A stretch of DNA of 60,000 bases from Adiantum capillus-veneris (GCA_014529385.2 CM043971.1:33563709-33623708), one strand, 5' to 3'. Shown: positions 9,760-20,654, counted from the stretch's first letter. Notes: a model not told the origin generated them from the sequence alone. Program-made: numbers and translations.

Positions 9760-11589
9760 TCATTGCAAACGAAGTTTGCCAATGCTCGGTGTAATGGCAA
9801 CATCCCGTCCGGATGCGAGTCGAACTACCTCCGCCTGTGGCGTAAGTCTGTCGGGCGTAATTCCAAATCGAGCCGCCAATTCCAAGTGAAAAGAAGTTGG
9901 CCTTGGCTCCTTCAAAAGGGCTTCCTGATCCTTCACTTTGCCCCAAAAAGCAGCAAAGTTTGTACTTTCATTCATTTGATTCGATGCAATTCCCACGCCA
10001 TGTGGTACCAATTCTGCTTTTCTATCTGCCTTTCTTGCCACGTTCCTCAGCTGCTCTCTAACTCTCAGGCCTATCGTCGTCCTTATCATTATGTTCTTTC
10101 GGTGCCTTTTTAGGGCACTTCGCGGAGATATGTCCATGTTCCCCGCATCCAGAGCACTTCCCCTCTCTGACGAAGCCAGCTTCTCCTCAGGATTAAGCTT
10201 GGGTCGTGCATCCTTTTTCTCTGGGTTGCTCTTTTTCTTTCTACTTTCATTCCCAGAAGTCTGTTCGGCTCGTTGTGTCATGGCCTCATCTGTGGGGTAG
10301 GTCAGATTCTGTTCGTGAATGGCAAAGCCCCGCTTCGCATGACTCATCAACTCCTGAATAGAAGCTGACTTCTGTTCCAAGCAGTGATCTCGGATCTCTG
10401 TAGGTAGACCCAAGGTGAACCGCTCAATCTGTTCTCTGAGCGAGATCTTCTTGAATGAAGAGGCGGGTAGAAAAGAGCTCCAGAACCTCTCACAGTAAGC
10501 ATTTATTGTATCTTTCTTGGTCATCCGAAGATGTTTCCAAGCAGCTCGTATATCTCGTTCATACTCTTGCATCAACCAAGAAGAAATAAAAAGCTTCTTA
10601 AATTTCAGCCATTTAACTCGCGCAATCTTGTTTAAAAGAAGCGTGGACCACCAAGTGCGAGCATTCCCCTTAGAGTAAGAGGCGGCTCTCCAAATCTTAG
10701 AGTGCTCTGAGTAGCGTCCTCCCGCGGAAGCGATGTCAAACTGCTGTATAAAAGACAAAGCCTTCGAAGCATCTGAGTATCCTAAAAAAGTATCAGATTT
10801 AATCGAGTGTCCACCTTCCTTAAACTCTCGGACTTTCTTGCTTTTATCTTCCAGAAAGTCATATTGGTTGGCTTTATAACAATTCTTCTTGTTCGCATAA
10901 AAGTTTCCGTCATCGGAATCTGAGCTGTCTGTAGACGAGTCCTCAGTAGGACTGTCAGTCTCTGGATGAGATTTAGCCTTCTTTGCCTTTTTCTCGTCCT
11001 TTCCGAAGCGTTGTTTCTTGCTTCGCTTTTTACCTTTTCTGTCTTCTTCGCTCGAATCTGAAGAGCTAGAAGAATTGTCATAAGAAGAAGAAGAAGAAGA
11101 AGAATTGGGTACTTCACAGTGAACACGCTTCTTCTGTTTCTTTGCTTTGTCAAATGTCGATTGACGACCCAAATAACCCGGGAAGTCAGTGCCTTTCTTC
11201 TGCTTTTTGCCGTGCTTTTTGGCTTTCCTTTGCGCGTCAAAAAGCTGAGCAATTCGTGCATCAACCACCTCTTCTAATTCCTTCTCTGAATATTTCTTGT
11301 GAGTAGAAAGTTTCTTGAGAGCGGGTTTCGGGGGTGGTGTAGTGGTTTTCTGCCACTGCTCGTGCACTTCCTGAAAAGAAGTCTCGCTCATATATTTTGC
11401 AAATTTTGGGTCCTTCGCAAAATTGAGCATCATCTTTGTTGCATCGCCCATCAATTGACGACGCTCCATCTCTCGTCGCTCCGCCTGAGTAGGCCGAGGC
11501 GGGCCATACTCGCTGCCGGAATCTTCGTTGTGACCCCTGCCCGCATCTCCAGATGCAGAGGGAGTCAACTGATCCTTGCGTGAAGCCAT
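9760..11589 (-). pseudogene. Gag-protease polyprotein (copy B), degraded
   Basis: Starts at ATG 11587-11589 (MASRKDQLTPSASG), 609 codons. N-terminal ~200 residues are charged, with KKAKKHGKKQKKG and runs of Ser. A capsid domain follows (KALSFIQQFDIA, ARTWWSTLLL, MQEYERDIRAAW, CERFWSSFLP, LREQIERFTLGLP). The CCHC zinc knuckle (CSGC....H....C, bases 10115-10156) is present but in a different frame, so this ORF crosses it with two compensating shifts. The protease segment keeps LELAARFGITPDRL, but the catalytic D-P/S-G is replaced by E-P-R, so it should be inactive. A frameshifted linker (9517-9759) separates it from RT. Confidence 0.87.
10115..10156 (-). other. Out-of-frame CCHC zinc knuckle
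   Basis: The minus strand encodes C-S-G-C-G-E-H-G-H-I-S-A-K-C, a perfect CX2CX4HX4C knuckle for RNA binding. It is not in the frame of the surrounding 609-codon ORF. Confidence 0.8.
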
Positions 11590-11647
11590 AGGTGCCGCGG
11601 AAAAAAAAATTGGGGATCGGATTTCCCGTGGAAGAGAAATCGGTCGT

Positions 11648-11659
11648 GCTCTGATACCA
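11648..11659 (-). other. Primer-binding site, tRNA-iMet type (copy B)
   Basis: Minus strand TGGTATCAGAGC, one base inside the 5' LTR; identical to copy A. Confidence 0.9.
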
Positions 11660-11660
11660 C

Positions 11661-11860
11661 TGTAACAGACTTGGACACTCCAAGTCAAGAATCAATCACC
11701 ACAACACCAAATAACCACTTCAAAACAATTCACAGATCACAATAGATTTGCACTGGCCCGGAGTTCCGTGCCTAGAGATATTGGCCCCAAAGACTGGCGC
11801 TCCTTTCGGTATTTCTTTATGTATTAAATCAATGTCAAAGTACAAGAAAGCGGTTAGGGT
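11661..11860 (-). repeat. 5' LTR of copy B, inner part
   Basis: First 200 plus-strand bases of the LTR (starting TGTAACAG) up to the LINE insertion point. The LINE entered at a TTAGGG motif. Confidence 0.93.
11847..11860. repeat. LINE target-site duplication, left
   Basis: AAAGCGGTTAGGGT, repeated at 18531-18544 after the poly(A) tail. The leading A residues cannot be separated from the tail. Confidence 0.9.
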
Positions 11861-12193
11861 CAAGGGTATTCTTTGCACTATGCATAGGTCGACACTACCT
11901 CACTCGTTGCTGCTGCTACTCCCCCTCGCTGCGCCATCGCTCCCCCCCCCCCCCCCCCCCCTCGCATCCCCTCCCGCTGCTGCCAACGCTCCCGTTTTAG
12001 CCGCCCCATCCCGCTGCCCCTCCCCCCCCGCCCGCCCGCCCGTCCGCTCGCCTGCGTGTGTTTTTTCTTCATCTCGACAGCTCCCTGCATTTTGGCCCCT
12101 TCAGCACTGTGTCAATCCTTGGGGCAGTGCTCTGCACGCCTAAGTGCAACGTCCTCCCGTCGTCCTCTTCTTACGCCACAGCAGTAGACACAG
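11861..12193 (+). other. LINE 5' untranslated region
   Basis: Pyrimidine-rich, with a run of about 20 C at 11941-11960 and CCCGCCCGCCCGCCCG near 12030. An internal promoter is expected here for this class, but no specific site is recognised. Confidence 0.6.
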
Positions 12194-13416
12194 ATGGAGG
12201 CTCCAGCTTCGCCACAGAGGGACTCGCCCGACCCCGCTGAGCCCACCATTCGACTTACTCTCTCGCCGACAGAGCAAGCGAGCCTTGCCGCAGAGGTAGA
12301 GCGATTGCAGGCGACTTCGGTCATCTGCAAGATTCTCGGCACCCGACCTAGCAGAGGAGAGCTACGAGACCTTCTCCGAGCCCGCCTTCTCGCAAAGGTG
12401 GGAAAGATCTTGGATGTCCAGATTCTCGGACGGGGTTACTATCAGATCGAGTTTGAGACCTCCGAGATGGCGTCCAAGGTCATAGCTATGAGTCCATTAG
12501 CCATCGGAGCATCACATACCCACTTTCGACAGTGGAGACATGGTTTTGACCCGGCTTCGGATGTTCTAGTAGAGGAGGCAGACATCCCAATCTCGGTCTG
12601 CTTTCCGGGTTTACGGAGGGAGTACTTACCACTTCTATCCAGGATCGGCTCAGCCATTGGGACTCTCTTGGAGACACCTCGTACGGCAGCATCAGTAGCT
12701 GCCAAGGCAGCTGGCATTCCTCAGTTCGAGTTTTGGTCAGAGATACCCACACGCTCCCAAAGGTTATCCTTTTGCCTCGGGTGAGTGGAGGTTGGTTTAG
12801 ACAGTGTGGAGTACTCGGGCCTCCAGAACCAGTGCTTCATTTGTCGACAGATGGGCCATCTAGCGAAGGCCTGTCCACGGAGGAGGCCGCGACCTGCACC
12901 ACAGCCTCAGCCCCAGCCTGCCAGGGCTGGCCTGCAACCACAGTCAGCAGCACAGCGCACACATGCAGAGCCACCCTCCGAGCCTGGGGCTCCAGCGGAG
13001 GAGGGTGGCAGCAGGCCCATGGCCGACGACGCCAGGGGCCACAGCATCAGCCTGGCACTCAGAGTGGCCCTCGGGCGCCTACTCAGCAGTAGTGGGTTCC
13101 CACAGGGAACCGCTTTGGTCCTCTAGAGCAGGAGGAGATCTCTGCGCCAGCCCCCACCTCCGCTTCACCCTCGACAACCTCTCCCCCCCCCCCAGAGTAC
13201 ACCCCCTCTTCCTCACCCTCCCCCCCGCCTTCTGCTCCCGTCGCCTCTCCACCTCACCCCTCTACCTCTGTTGCCCCATCCCGCCCCTCTTCTCCACCAC
13301 TCCCCCCAGCTCCCTCTCCCCCCCCTCCTACTCCAGTTCCACAGTCGACCGAGGGGGCAAGGCCTTCTCCGGCGGCTAGGAGATCTCTTGGCAGCACTTT
13401 GCCACGAGTCGCCTAG
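12194..13416 (+). pseudogene. LINE ORF1 (DUF4283-like domain, CCHC, Pro-rich)
   Basis: Starts MEAPASPQRDSPDPAEPTIR. Residues ~45-165 resemble the DUF4283 domain common in plant LINE ORF1 (GYYQIEFETSEMASKVI, FRQWRHGFDP, ISVCFPGLRREY). An in-frame TGA at 12782-12784 follows; the same frame continues with a CCHC knuckle (CFICRQMGHLAKAC) and an Arg/Pro/Gln-rich tail. A frameshift near 13100-13130 moves into a Pro/Ser-rich frame that stops at 13414-13416. ORF1 proteins coat the LINE RNA. Product assignment rests on the knuckle and fold-like pattern. Confidence 0.8.
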
Positions 13417-13514
13417 CGAGAGAGGGTCAGCCTTTCTTACGGCCCCCTCTGCAGATATAGACATCTTCCCTTGCAACTATCCCTCATGGTCTGACGAGCA
13501 TTGACATCCGACGC

Positions 13515-14072
13515 CGCTAGGACTTCTTCGACTACGGCTTCACTCGTTTTCTCGGCGATTCCGCAGCAGACCATGAGGCAGCCTGCTTCAGGGTCCATGC
13601 TTTGTTCCTTGCCGCTAGGGGGACAGAGGCCTTGGACTCAACAGTTGGTTTCTCCTTCCCCCTCTGAGGCAGGGCCGAGACAGAGTGGACCCTCGACTCG
13701 GTGTTGGGATGGTTGCATACACAGGTCCTAGAGTTCTCTCACCACATGGGAGAACTTGGAGATACAAATATGCTGCAGACTTTGTGGCCATTGGCCAAGT
13801 TTGCGGTGACACCCCCAGACTCAGCAGGATGTAGGCACATTGTGGTGTACTTCTTTGCTGATACACAGTGTTTGCCTTGCTATGTATACATTCATGAGGA
13901 CTCCTGGACAGAGGAGGTTACTTTACGCACGACTCGCTCTTGGGCTAGGCACTCACTACAGTCACGCCTATCTAGAGGACGCTCGGATGCGGATTACTCC
14001 CCATCCAAGCCAGCCTTGAAGATAGCCCGTCTAGCTGCTGCGGCAGCATCTGTTCTCTCTCGCTCCCCATGA
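13515..14072 (+). pseudogene. Probable ORF1 C-terminal region ending in ATGA overlap
   Basis: A frame open for about 185 codons except one TGA near 13674. It starts DFFDYGFTRFLGD, passes through WPLAKFAVTPPDSAGCRHIV and YVYIHEDSW, and ends SRSP-stop at 14070-14072. The stop overlaps the ORF2 start as ATGA (14069-14072). No known domain recognised. It is probably the C-terminal part of ORF1 after a frameshift; a separate small ORF is the alternative. Confidence 0.55.
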
Positions 14073-14965
14073 GGATCGTCTCATGGAACGTGCAGAGACT
14101 AGGTGGGCCCCAGTTTCAGCGTCAGTGGGGCCGATTGCGTCAGGAGCTTCAGCGTTGCCTTGTGGGAGGAGAGATTAATCTCCTTATGCTTCAGCGATGT
14201 GGTCAGATTTTGCGTGGACGATATGATACCTTTTGGTCAACTCCTTTTGGACCTGGAGGCATCCAGGGTGGGGTATGTATGACTATTGCGGACTCATTGC
14301 AGCAGGCCATTGTGGGCAGAGGGATTATTGTGCCAGGCAGGGCTCAGTGGATTACTATGCAAGTTCAGGGTGGCCTTGTGGGTTTCCTGAACATCTATGC
14401 GTCCAATGTGGCGAGTGCTCGTGCAGAGTTTTGGTCACAGATTGTTGAGTCTTTGTCGCAGGCAGATCATTGGTGCATAGGAGGGGACTTCAACATGTTG
14501 GAGGACCCTTCTGACAGGATTGGTGGCAGCCATGCTACTGTGCATGGAGTCGAGTTGGCAGCTTGGGAGAGGTTGTGTATGACTTTGAGGGTCTCGGATA
14601 CATGGCAGCACTCTGGTTTTGTGAGGCCCCCAGACAGTCTTGCCTTCTCTAGATCGGACCACAGAGTGGGAGGAGTGAATCTATCGCGGATAGAGCGTTT
14701 CTACACTAGTGACCACTTCAGTGACTTGGGAGGATCAGTGGGCATCCTGGCAGGGACCTCCTCCTCGGATCATGCACCAGTGATCCTCACAGTGGCAGAC
14801 AGGCAGAGGAGTGGAAGCACGATGCTCCGCATCCCAGAGAGGGTCTTGTTGGACTCGGCACTCAGAGAGAGGGTAGAGGCTCTCTGGACAGGCTCTCTGG
14901 ACAGAGGGCATGGACAGAAAGAATTCTCCTGCAGACAGAGTGGCCTCAGGCCTAGCTCAGATTAG
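14069..14965 (+). pseudogene. LINE ORF2, AP-type endonuclease domain
   Basis: Starts at ATG 14069. Shows the endonuclease motifs MRIVSWNVQRLG (metal-site Asn), WCIGGDFNMLEDPSDRIGG (Asp/Asn) and SSSDHAPVILTV (Asp-His). The usual LQE catalytic Glu motif reads LQRC here, so the metal-binding Glu appears lost. This domain nicks target DNA to start reverse transcription. A frameshift in 14910-14965 moves on to the next segment. Confidence 0.9.
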
Positions 14966-16507
14966 CCACTTTTTTCTTCAGGAGTCTCTGGCTCGCCGAG
15001 CTGCAGCGAGAGAGGCGGAGCAACGTCTCAGACGGGGCATTGCTTCATTACAGAGGATGCAGGAGCAGCATCCAGACAGTCCATGGTTGGAGGAGCAGTT
15101 ACAGCAGGCTCGACAGGAGCTTGCTAGCATAGAGGAGAGGCGTCATGAGTTTGCCTTCCACCGACAGGCATCTCAGTGGACTCAGGTGGGTGACAGAGTG
15201 ACTGGTGCTTTTTTTGAGACAGTGGGGCCTCGGCACTCGCATGCCAAGGTCAATCAGTTGAGGAGGCCCGATGGGTCAGTTGCCTGTGAGCCCGAGGATA
15301 TGCATGCAGTTGCTACTGACTTCTACCGTGAGTTCCTGTCTGTTGAGCCCCAGTCAGAGCGGCAGGATGCATGCAGGGAGCAGGTTTGGGCACAGATGCC
15401 TTGTCTTGTGACTGAGGAGATGCGTCAGAGGCTAGAGATGCCACTTCAGCTTGAGGAGCTGCACACAGCTCTAAGGGCCCTCTCCCGTGGTAGCTGTCTA
15501 GGTGAGGATGGGTTGACTCCCAGCTTTTTCTTGGAGTACTGGGACCTGCTTGGCCCAGATCTCTGTAGTGCTTTTCAATACATTTTGCACACAGGAGTGA
15601 TGCCTGACAGCATGAGTGAGGGCCTGATCTACCTCATTCCCAAGGAGGCTCCTTGGATGAGATTCGACAATGGCACCCCATCACCATCCTCAACTCAGCC
15701 TACAAAATTCTTGCCAAGGCTCTGAGTTTGAGGATTCAACCATTTTTAGAGAGCCTTATACATGGGACTCAGACAGGTTTTGTCAAGGAACGCAGTATCC
15801 TTGACAACATCTTTGCTTTCTGGGAGGCCTCTACCCTGGCACGGCTCCGTGGTGAGGACCTCATGATTCTTCTTCTTGATTTTGAGAACGCATACGACAG
15901 AGTTGATTGGGACTTTCTAGAGGGCACTCTACGCAGGATGGGCTTCTCAGATGCTTGGATCAGAGGGGTGTTAGCCTTGTACAGACAGGCTCACAGTCAG
16001 GTGCTTTTGGCAGGGGGTAGAGGTGATCGCTTCATGCTTACACGCTCGGTCAGACAGGGCTGTCCTCTTGCCCCCTTTCTCTTTCTGTTCTATGCGGAGG
16101 CGATGAGCAGATTTTTGGTGTCGCAGCAGGTTGGTCTACGGGGCTTAGCACTCCCTATTCGGGGAAATGAGCTACTGGACGTTGAGTTTGCCGATGACTC
16201 AGCCTTGTACTTAGATGGCCAGGAGGCCAATCTTCACAGATGTGAGCAGGCCTTAGAGACCTTCTGTTGTGCATCGGGCGCACTGATCAACTGGAGAAAG
16301 ACAGTGGCTTTCTCGGTTGGTAGTGCTCCTGTGCCAGATTGGAGGCCAGGAGAGGGTTTCAGGTGGATTCCCCCAGTGACTGCAGTTCGGTACTTTGGTT
16401 GTCAGGTTGGCTTGGACTTGTCTCCCGAGCAGCAGATTGCTCCCCTTCTCCTGTCTATCAGGAGAAAGTTGTTACATTGGAAAAGCACGACTTTCACTGG
16501 CTGGTAG
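14910..16507 (+). pseudogene. LINE ORF2, reverse transcriptase domain
   Basis: First part (14910-15725) is the linker and RT start: coiled Arg/Glu-rich text, GDRVTGAFFETVGPRHSHAK, LSRGSCLGEDGLTPSFF and GLIYLIPKE. After a frameshift near 15650 come WHPITILNSAYKILAK, TQTGFVKERSILDNIF, LLLDFENAYDRVDW, VRQGCPLAPFLFLFYAE and the catalytic FADD (VEFADDSALYLDG). Motif order matches plant L1-like RT. The domain would copy the LINE RNA at the nicked site. Confidence 0.93.
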
Positions 16508-17924
16508 ACTAGTAGTTGCCAACCAGGTGTTGTTGGCGACTAAGTGGTACATCACTGCCTACTGGATCTTCTCGAGTTCTTGTATCAACCAGGTAGAGAG
16601 GCTGATCAGGAACTTCCTTTGGTCAGGACGTGACACTCAGATAGCCCGAGCCAAGGTGGCTTGGCCGGTCATCACGCTTCCTTGTTCTCAGGGAGGGCTT
16701 GGGATCATTGATCCAGCACAGCAGAGCAGAGCCCTTCTTGGGAAGTTCATAGTCAGAGGACTTCTTCCAGGTGAGGAGCCTTGGAAGGAGTTCTTGCTGC
16801 AGAGGCTTCGTGTCAGGGTGCCTCAGTCAGGAGGCCCTTGGCAACCTTCGACCAGATGGATCTTTATAGAGATGCGTAGAGTTGGTTTGAGCAGGAGACT
16901 GGAGGACCGCTTCGCTGTGAGTTTGCTTCGATCTTGGGAGCTCTTATGGCGTGGATTGGAGCAGAGACAGCCGACGTGCACGGAGGAGCGCCTACGGCAG
17001 CCCCTCGTCTGGAACCCCATGGTTAGCACTCAGAGAGGCCACTTGGCTGGTAGTCAGCCTCATGTTTCCTGGGATCCCATGGCAGCAGGTCCAGCGCGCT
17101 CTCTAGGTGACTGGCTAGAGTTCACAGGTTTGTCAGAGGAGGTGGAGGGTTTCCAGCTACAGGGCATGAGAGGGGTGCAGAGCATGTGTCAGGACATCTC
17201 AAAGTCAGTTCCAGCTGAGTGGCTCATGCCTCTCGAGCCAGTAGCACCCCGGTGGATGGGAGCCTTCACGCGACTGGAGGTTCTCATTTCAATCAGGACC
17301 TGCTCAGAGACTGTCCCAGCCCTGTTCTTCGAGCTTCAGGATGGGAGACGACTACAGCGAGTTGCAGTGGAGGCCCCGCAAGTAGCAGAGTGCTGTTTTC
17401 AGAGAATCCGAGTTGTGGGCATCTGTGGGAGGACTTGCGTCATAGACCCTAACCCTGCAGCTCTTGAGACTGGACACTGGAGGCTATGGGCTTGGGAGTG
17501 TTGTCCACTGACACGAGTACAGTGGGATCTTGGTGAGTGGCTATGGAGGGACCCCTTCTCTTCTGTAGACCACCCAGGAGTCCCTTTCTTTCAGTACACT
17601 GTTCGGCTTGGACGTCATATACTTGCAGCACAGAGAGAGGCCCGCCCCGCTGCAGCACGTCATTGGAAGGAGGAGGGCCTCACAATCGAGTTCTTGCCAA
17701 CCTTTTGGGAGAGGCTGTGGGACTCCAGACAGCCGAAGCGCGTCACCTTGTTTCAGTGGCTGGTCGCACACAGAGCTACAACAGTACATAGTGATCTCTC
17801 GGCCGCATGTGCAGCCTGTGACCATTTGGTGGAGAGTCAACGTCACTGTCTTTGGGACTGTCCCTCGGCCCAGCAGGTATGGCTACGAGTTCTTCGGCTG
17901 ATGCCTACTCTCTCCACGGCTTGA
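16395..17924 (+). pseudogene. LINE ORF2 C-terminal part with zinc-ribbon-like domain
   Basis: Joined to RT by a frameshift near 16500. Begins LAGRLVVANQVLLATKWYI and NFLWSGRD, usual after RT in plant LINEs. It ends with a zf-RVT-like segment: FQWLVAHRATTVHSDL, CAACDHLVES, HCLWDC, AQQVWLRVL. Stop at 17922-17924. Confidence 0.87.
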
Positions 17925-18533
17925 CAGTACACTTGGGGGGCAGCAGCTTGGTCCACTCTCACGGGCCCGGCACTTCAGATTGAGCTATCTTCCACCAGCA
18001 GGATGATAGTGATACAGGGGGGGCGACCTACACTCCAGCCTGCTACACAGCTTACTCCACAGGAGTGGTGCAATGAGAGAGAGGAGTGTTGGGAGCTCAT
18101 CAGTGGCCTGACACTTTGGTTCATCTAGCGGGCCGACTATTTCGGCATCTTTGAGACTCGCCCTGGGCCACCAGCAGAGACTGTTCGTGACTCTTGGCTA
18201 GAGCTGATCCATACTCTCAGAGGACAGCTTGAGTGACTACAGGGCAGCTCCGACCGCATGCGGGAGCGCCGCGAGGCTTTCCTTCGACTCTGGCGCCCTG
18301 GGCCTTTCTACACCATTGTCCAGGGTGCGCTCAGATGGCACTACCGCCCACCTGTGTGGCTCTTCCCTCCTCCCATCTCTTGATTTAGCCTCATTGTATA
18401 TATGTTGTTCTTTCATTGGGAGAGTCTCCCCATCATGTTTGTTGTAGCCCTCTCTTGCAGAGGTGGTTGTAGCCCTATGGGCAGTTTTCATTAACTAATA
18501 GAAGGATCTTTCTCTCGGAAAAAAAAAAAAAAA
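17925..18533 (+). other. LINE 3' untranslated region and poly(A) tail
   Basis: About 590 bases without a recognisable gene, then A15 at 18519-18533. The last A residues overlap the target duplication. Confidence 0.85.
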
Positions 18534-18544
18534 GCGGTTAGGGT
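18531..18544. repeat. LINE target-site duplication, right
   Basis: AAAGCGGTTAGGGT, same as 11847-11860. Confidence 0.9.
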
Positions 18545-18707
18545 TTCACTCTCAGACTCTGTGTCCAAATGCTCTGCAGAGTGAGCCCCTCTCCGCTTAT
18601 TTAATGATTACAAGGGATGCCCAAAAGCAGAGCCCCAAAAGCTTCAGAACAAAAGCCAAAATTCTCTCTCTCTCAACCCTCTATAGGGCTTTCAAAAATA
18701 AAGCAAG

Positions 18708-18761
<54 letters not shown>

Positions 18762-19018
18762 TGCCAAAGCGTAGAGAGAAAGCAGATATTGCGTCGCTTG
18801 CTGGCCCCTTTTTCCACGCCGCAAAATTCGGGAAAAGCTGCCACGTGGCATTTCAGCCGCCAGTTAGGGTTTCAGCCACTTTAGGATTTCAGCCAGCAGT
18901 TAGGGTTCAGGTTTCCAGAAATTAGGGTTTCTGGCAGACATTAGAGTTTGCAGGAATTAGGGTTTCTGGCAGAAATTAGGGTTTCTGCTGTCGATAGCCA
19001 CGTCATCACTTTGTGACA
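18545..19018 (-). repeat. 5' LTR of copy B, outer part
   Basis: Continuation of the LTR beyond the LINE, 474 bases, ending TGTGACA. Includes (TC)n at 18711-18758 and the telo-box cluster (18864 onward). With 11661-11860 it totals 674 bases. Confidence 0.93.
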
Positions 19019-19023
19019 CTCAC
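19019..19023. repeat. Target-site duplication of copy B, right
   Basis: CTCAC, matching 5774-5778. Confidence 0.85.
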
Positions 19024-19799
19024 ACCTCCAGCGCACTCCGAGCTCAATATCTCCCCACCTGGTGATCCATTTAATGCAAGGTGTGGAGCATGACTTGATC
19101 GTATCCTACTCTACATGCTGGTGTTGTCGGATGCCCACCAAACTTTAATAACCCCCCCCCCCCCCCTTCGCCGATACTTGTACAAAACATTTATGCAAAG
19201 AGGGTTGACTGAAAAATACCCAAGAAATGGACTGGTCGAGACATGCAGGTCCTACAAACAAGCTCACAAAATTGCTGGTAAAAAAACCCCGTCACTAAGA
19301 AAATATATTATGTATCTTGCTGCCAAATCATTAGAAGATTCGCCAATTCACCAATGCATTTTAGTCTTCTTAGGCCGCTTCAAGGCTAAGTGTTGGAGGA
19401 TATTCCATATGTGGGTATATTCGTATGGATGGTGATGACCATGTCTAGATGGTGTTAATGTCCATTCATTCTCTGTGCTTTCTTGACAAGGGTAATAGAG
19501 GGTGATTTCTCTTCTTTTACAGAAACCAGGCGTAGGGAAGATGCCACAAAAGTGATGATGTAGAAGCCACTAGATTGGCTACATGATGCCATCACAGCCA
19601 TGTACAGACCGACAAACGAGCATGCTTACATGGCAAGTTCATAGTACGGATGCAATGATGATGTGCCAGCAAGTGTGAGAACATTGTTCTAACATGGCAA
19701 GCAACATGGGCAGCACTCACTCGCACATGCTCTTCGTGTGTGTCCCTTATGAGAACAATAATCAATGTGTCCTTGTTATGACTGAGTAGTTGCTTTGTC
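19024..19799. other. Unassigned spacer
   Basis: Contains a C15 run at 19152-19166 and a 106-codon plus-strand frame (19115-19435) with no recognised domain. Nothing else supported. Confidence 0.45.
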
Positions 19800-20010
19800 A
19801 TTCCTTTTAGCAATCAAAAACTATCAGTTTGAGGCCAGCGTGCCTTTGGCACCCAGTTTGTGAGAGTGGGCTCTTCAAGCAATTATACTCTGTAATTGCT
19901 TGACATGAATACAAGAAGAAAAATACCGTGAGGGCCGCCTGTTTAGGAGCCAGCATTTCTCAGAGGGGAATTCCACCCTTCATGTCATGTGCACATGTTG
20001 TTGATTGACG
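19800..20010 (+). repeat. Interspersed repeat, member 1 (possible solo LTR remnant)
   Basis: Shares an ordered series of blocks with 34000-34190: AGGCCAG...GTGCC, GTGGGCTC, TACCG..AGGG.C.CCTGTT, GAGCC/GGGCC, and CTC/TTGAGAGG...A.TCCACCC. The blocks resemble the R/U5 part of an LTR, but no ends or target duplication could be fixed. Confidence 0.45.
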
Positions 20011-20417
20011 TGTTCTCTTTGTTCCACGAAGATTCAAGAATGTTATTTTCAACATGGCTTGTGTTTACGGAAGCAGTTGTTTTCATCTATAATAAAGCCT
20101 TACATAAGATGTAAATCTGAATTCAAGTTCACTGCTTGATAACAGACTACAAAAACTCTTTCGATTCATAGCGAAGTAGTTCATTTAGTAACACATAATT
20201 CTACTCATTGCATGATGCACCTCAAGCCAAGCTTATAAATTATCCACCTCAGGTTAAACTGAAGAATTCCTTGAACATTTGTTCTTTGTTGAAAAAACAC
20301 AAAAAAAGCTTTATTTTGTATATTTACCTTTTATTGAGCGGAACAAAACATCAAGGTTCTGAGCTGCTTTTGGATCATTTGACTTCCACGAGAATTTGCT
20401 TTCATTCTGGATTAAAA

Positions 20418-20420
<3 letters not shown>
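20011..20420. other. Unassigned AT-rich spacer
   Basis: No gene or repeat recognised. Confidence 0.4.

Positions 20421-20492
<72 letters not shown>
20421..20492. repeat. (TC)36 microsatellite
   Basis: Uninterrupted 72-base tract. Confidence 0.97.
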
Positions 20493-20495
<3 letters not shown>

Positions 20496-20654
20496 CATAA
20501 TAAAAACGAGGAAAATGGTATAACCTTTCTATCACCCAAGTGTGGTAGATTGGTTATTCCATTTCCCTCTTGAATTACAAGTCTTGAGTTCAACTCTCCT
20601 CGTCGGATCGATCTTTAAGGTCTCTTGGGATAGTTTCCTACGACATTAAAAATC

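Larger units (their letters stand above)
11861..18530 (+). mobile_element. Non-LTR retrotransposon (plant L1-type LINE), nested
   Basis: 6.67 kb, near full length: C-rich 5' region, ORF1 with nucleic-acid-binding domain and CCHC knuckle, ORF2 with AP endonuclease, reverse transcriptase and a C-terminal zinc-ribbon-like domain, then a poly(A) tail. The flanking 14-bp duplication proves insertion into copy B's LTR by target-primed reverse transcription. GC is clearly higher than in its surroundings. One in-frame stop and several frameshifts disable it, but decay is light, so the insertion is probably fairly young. Confidence 0.95.
5779..19018 (-). mobile_element. Ty3/gypsy chromovirus copy B with nested LINE
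   Basis: Complete by structure: TG...CA LTRs at both ends, CTCAC duplications outside, tRNA-iMet primer site and purine tract. Without the LINE and one copy of its target duplication it is about 6.56 kb. Order on the minus strand is gag-protease, RT, RNase H, integrase, chromodomain. It is disabled by a degraded protease active site, a ~0.1-kb RT deletion, a TAA at about 8843-8845, an in-frame integrase deletion, frameshifts, and the LINE in its 5' LTR. Confidence 0.95.

Noticed and set aside
12733-13379. Alternative long frames over LINE ORF1
   Set aside because: They are shadows of the Pro-rich ORF1 region in other frames; the CCHC frame is the coherent one.
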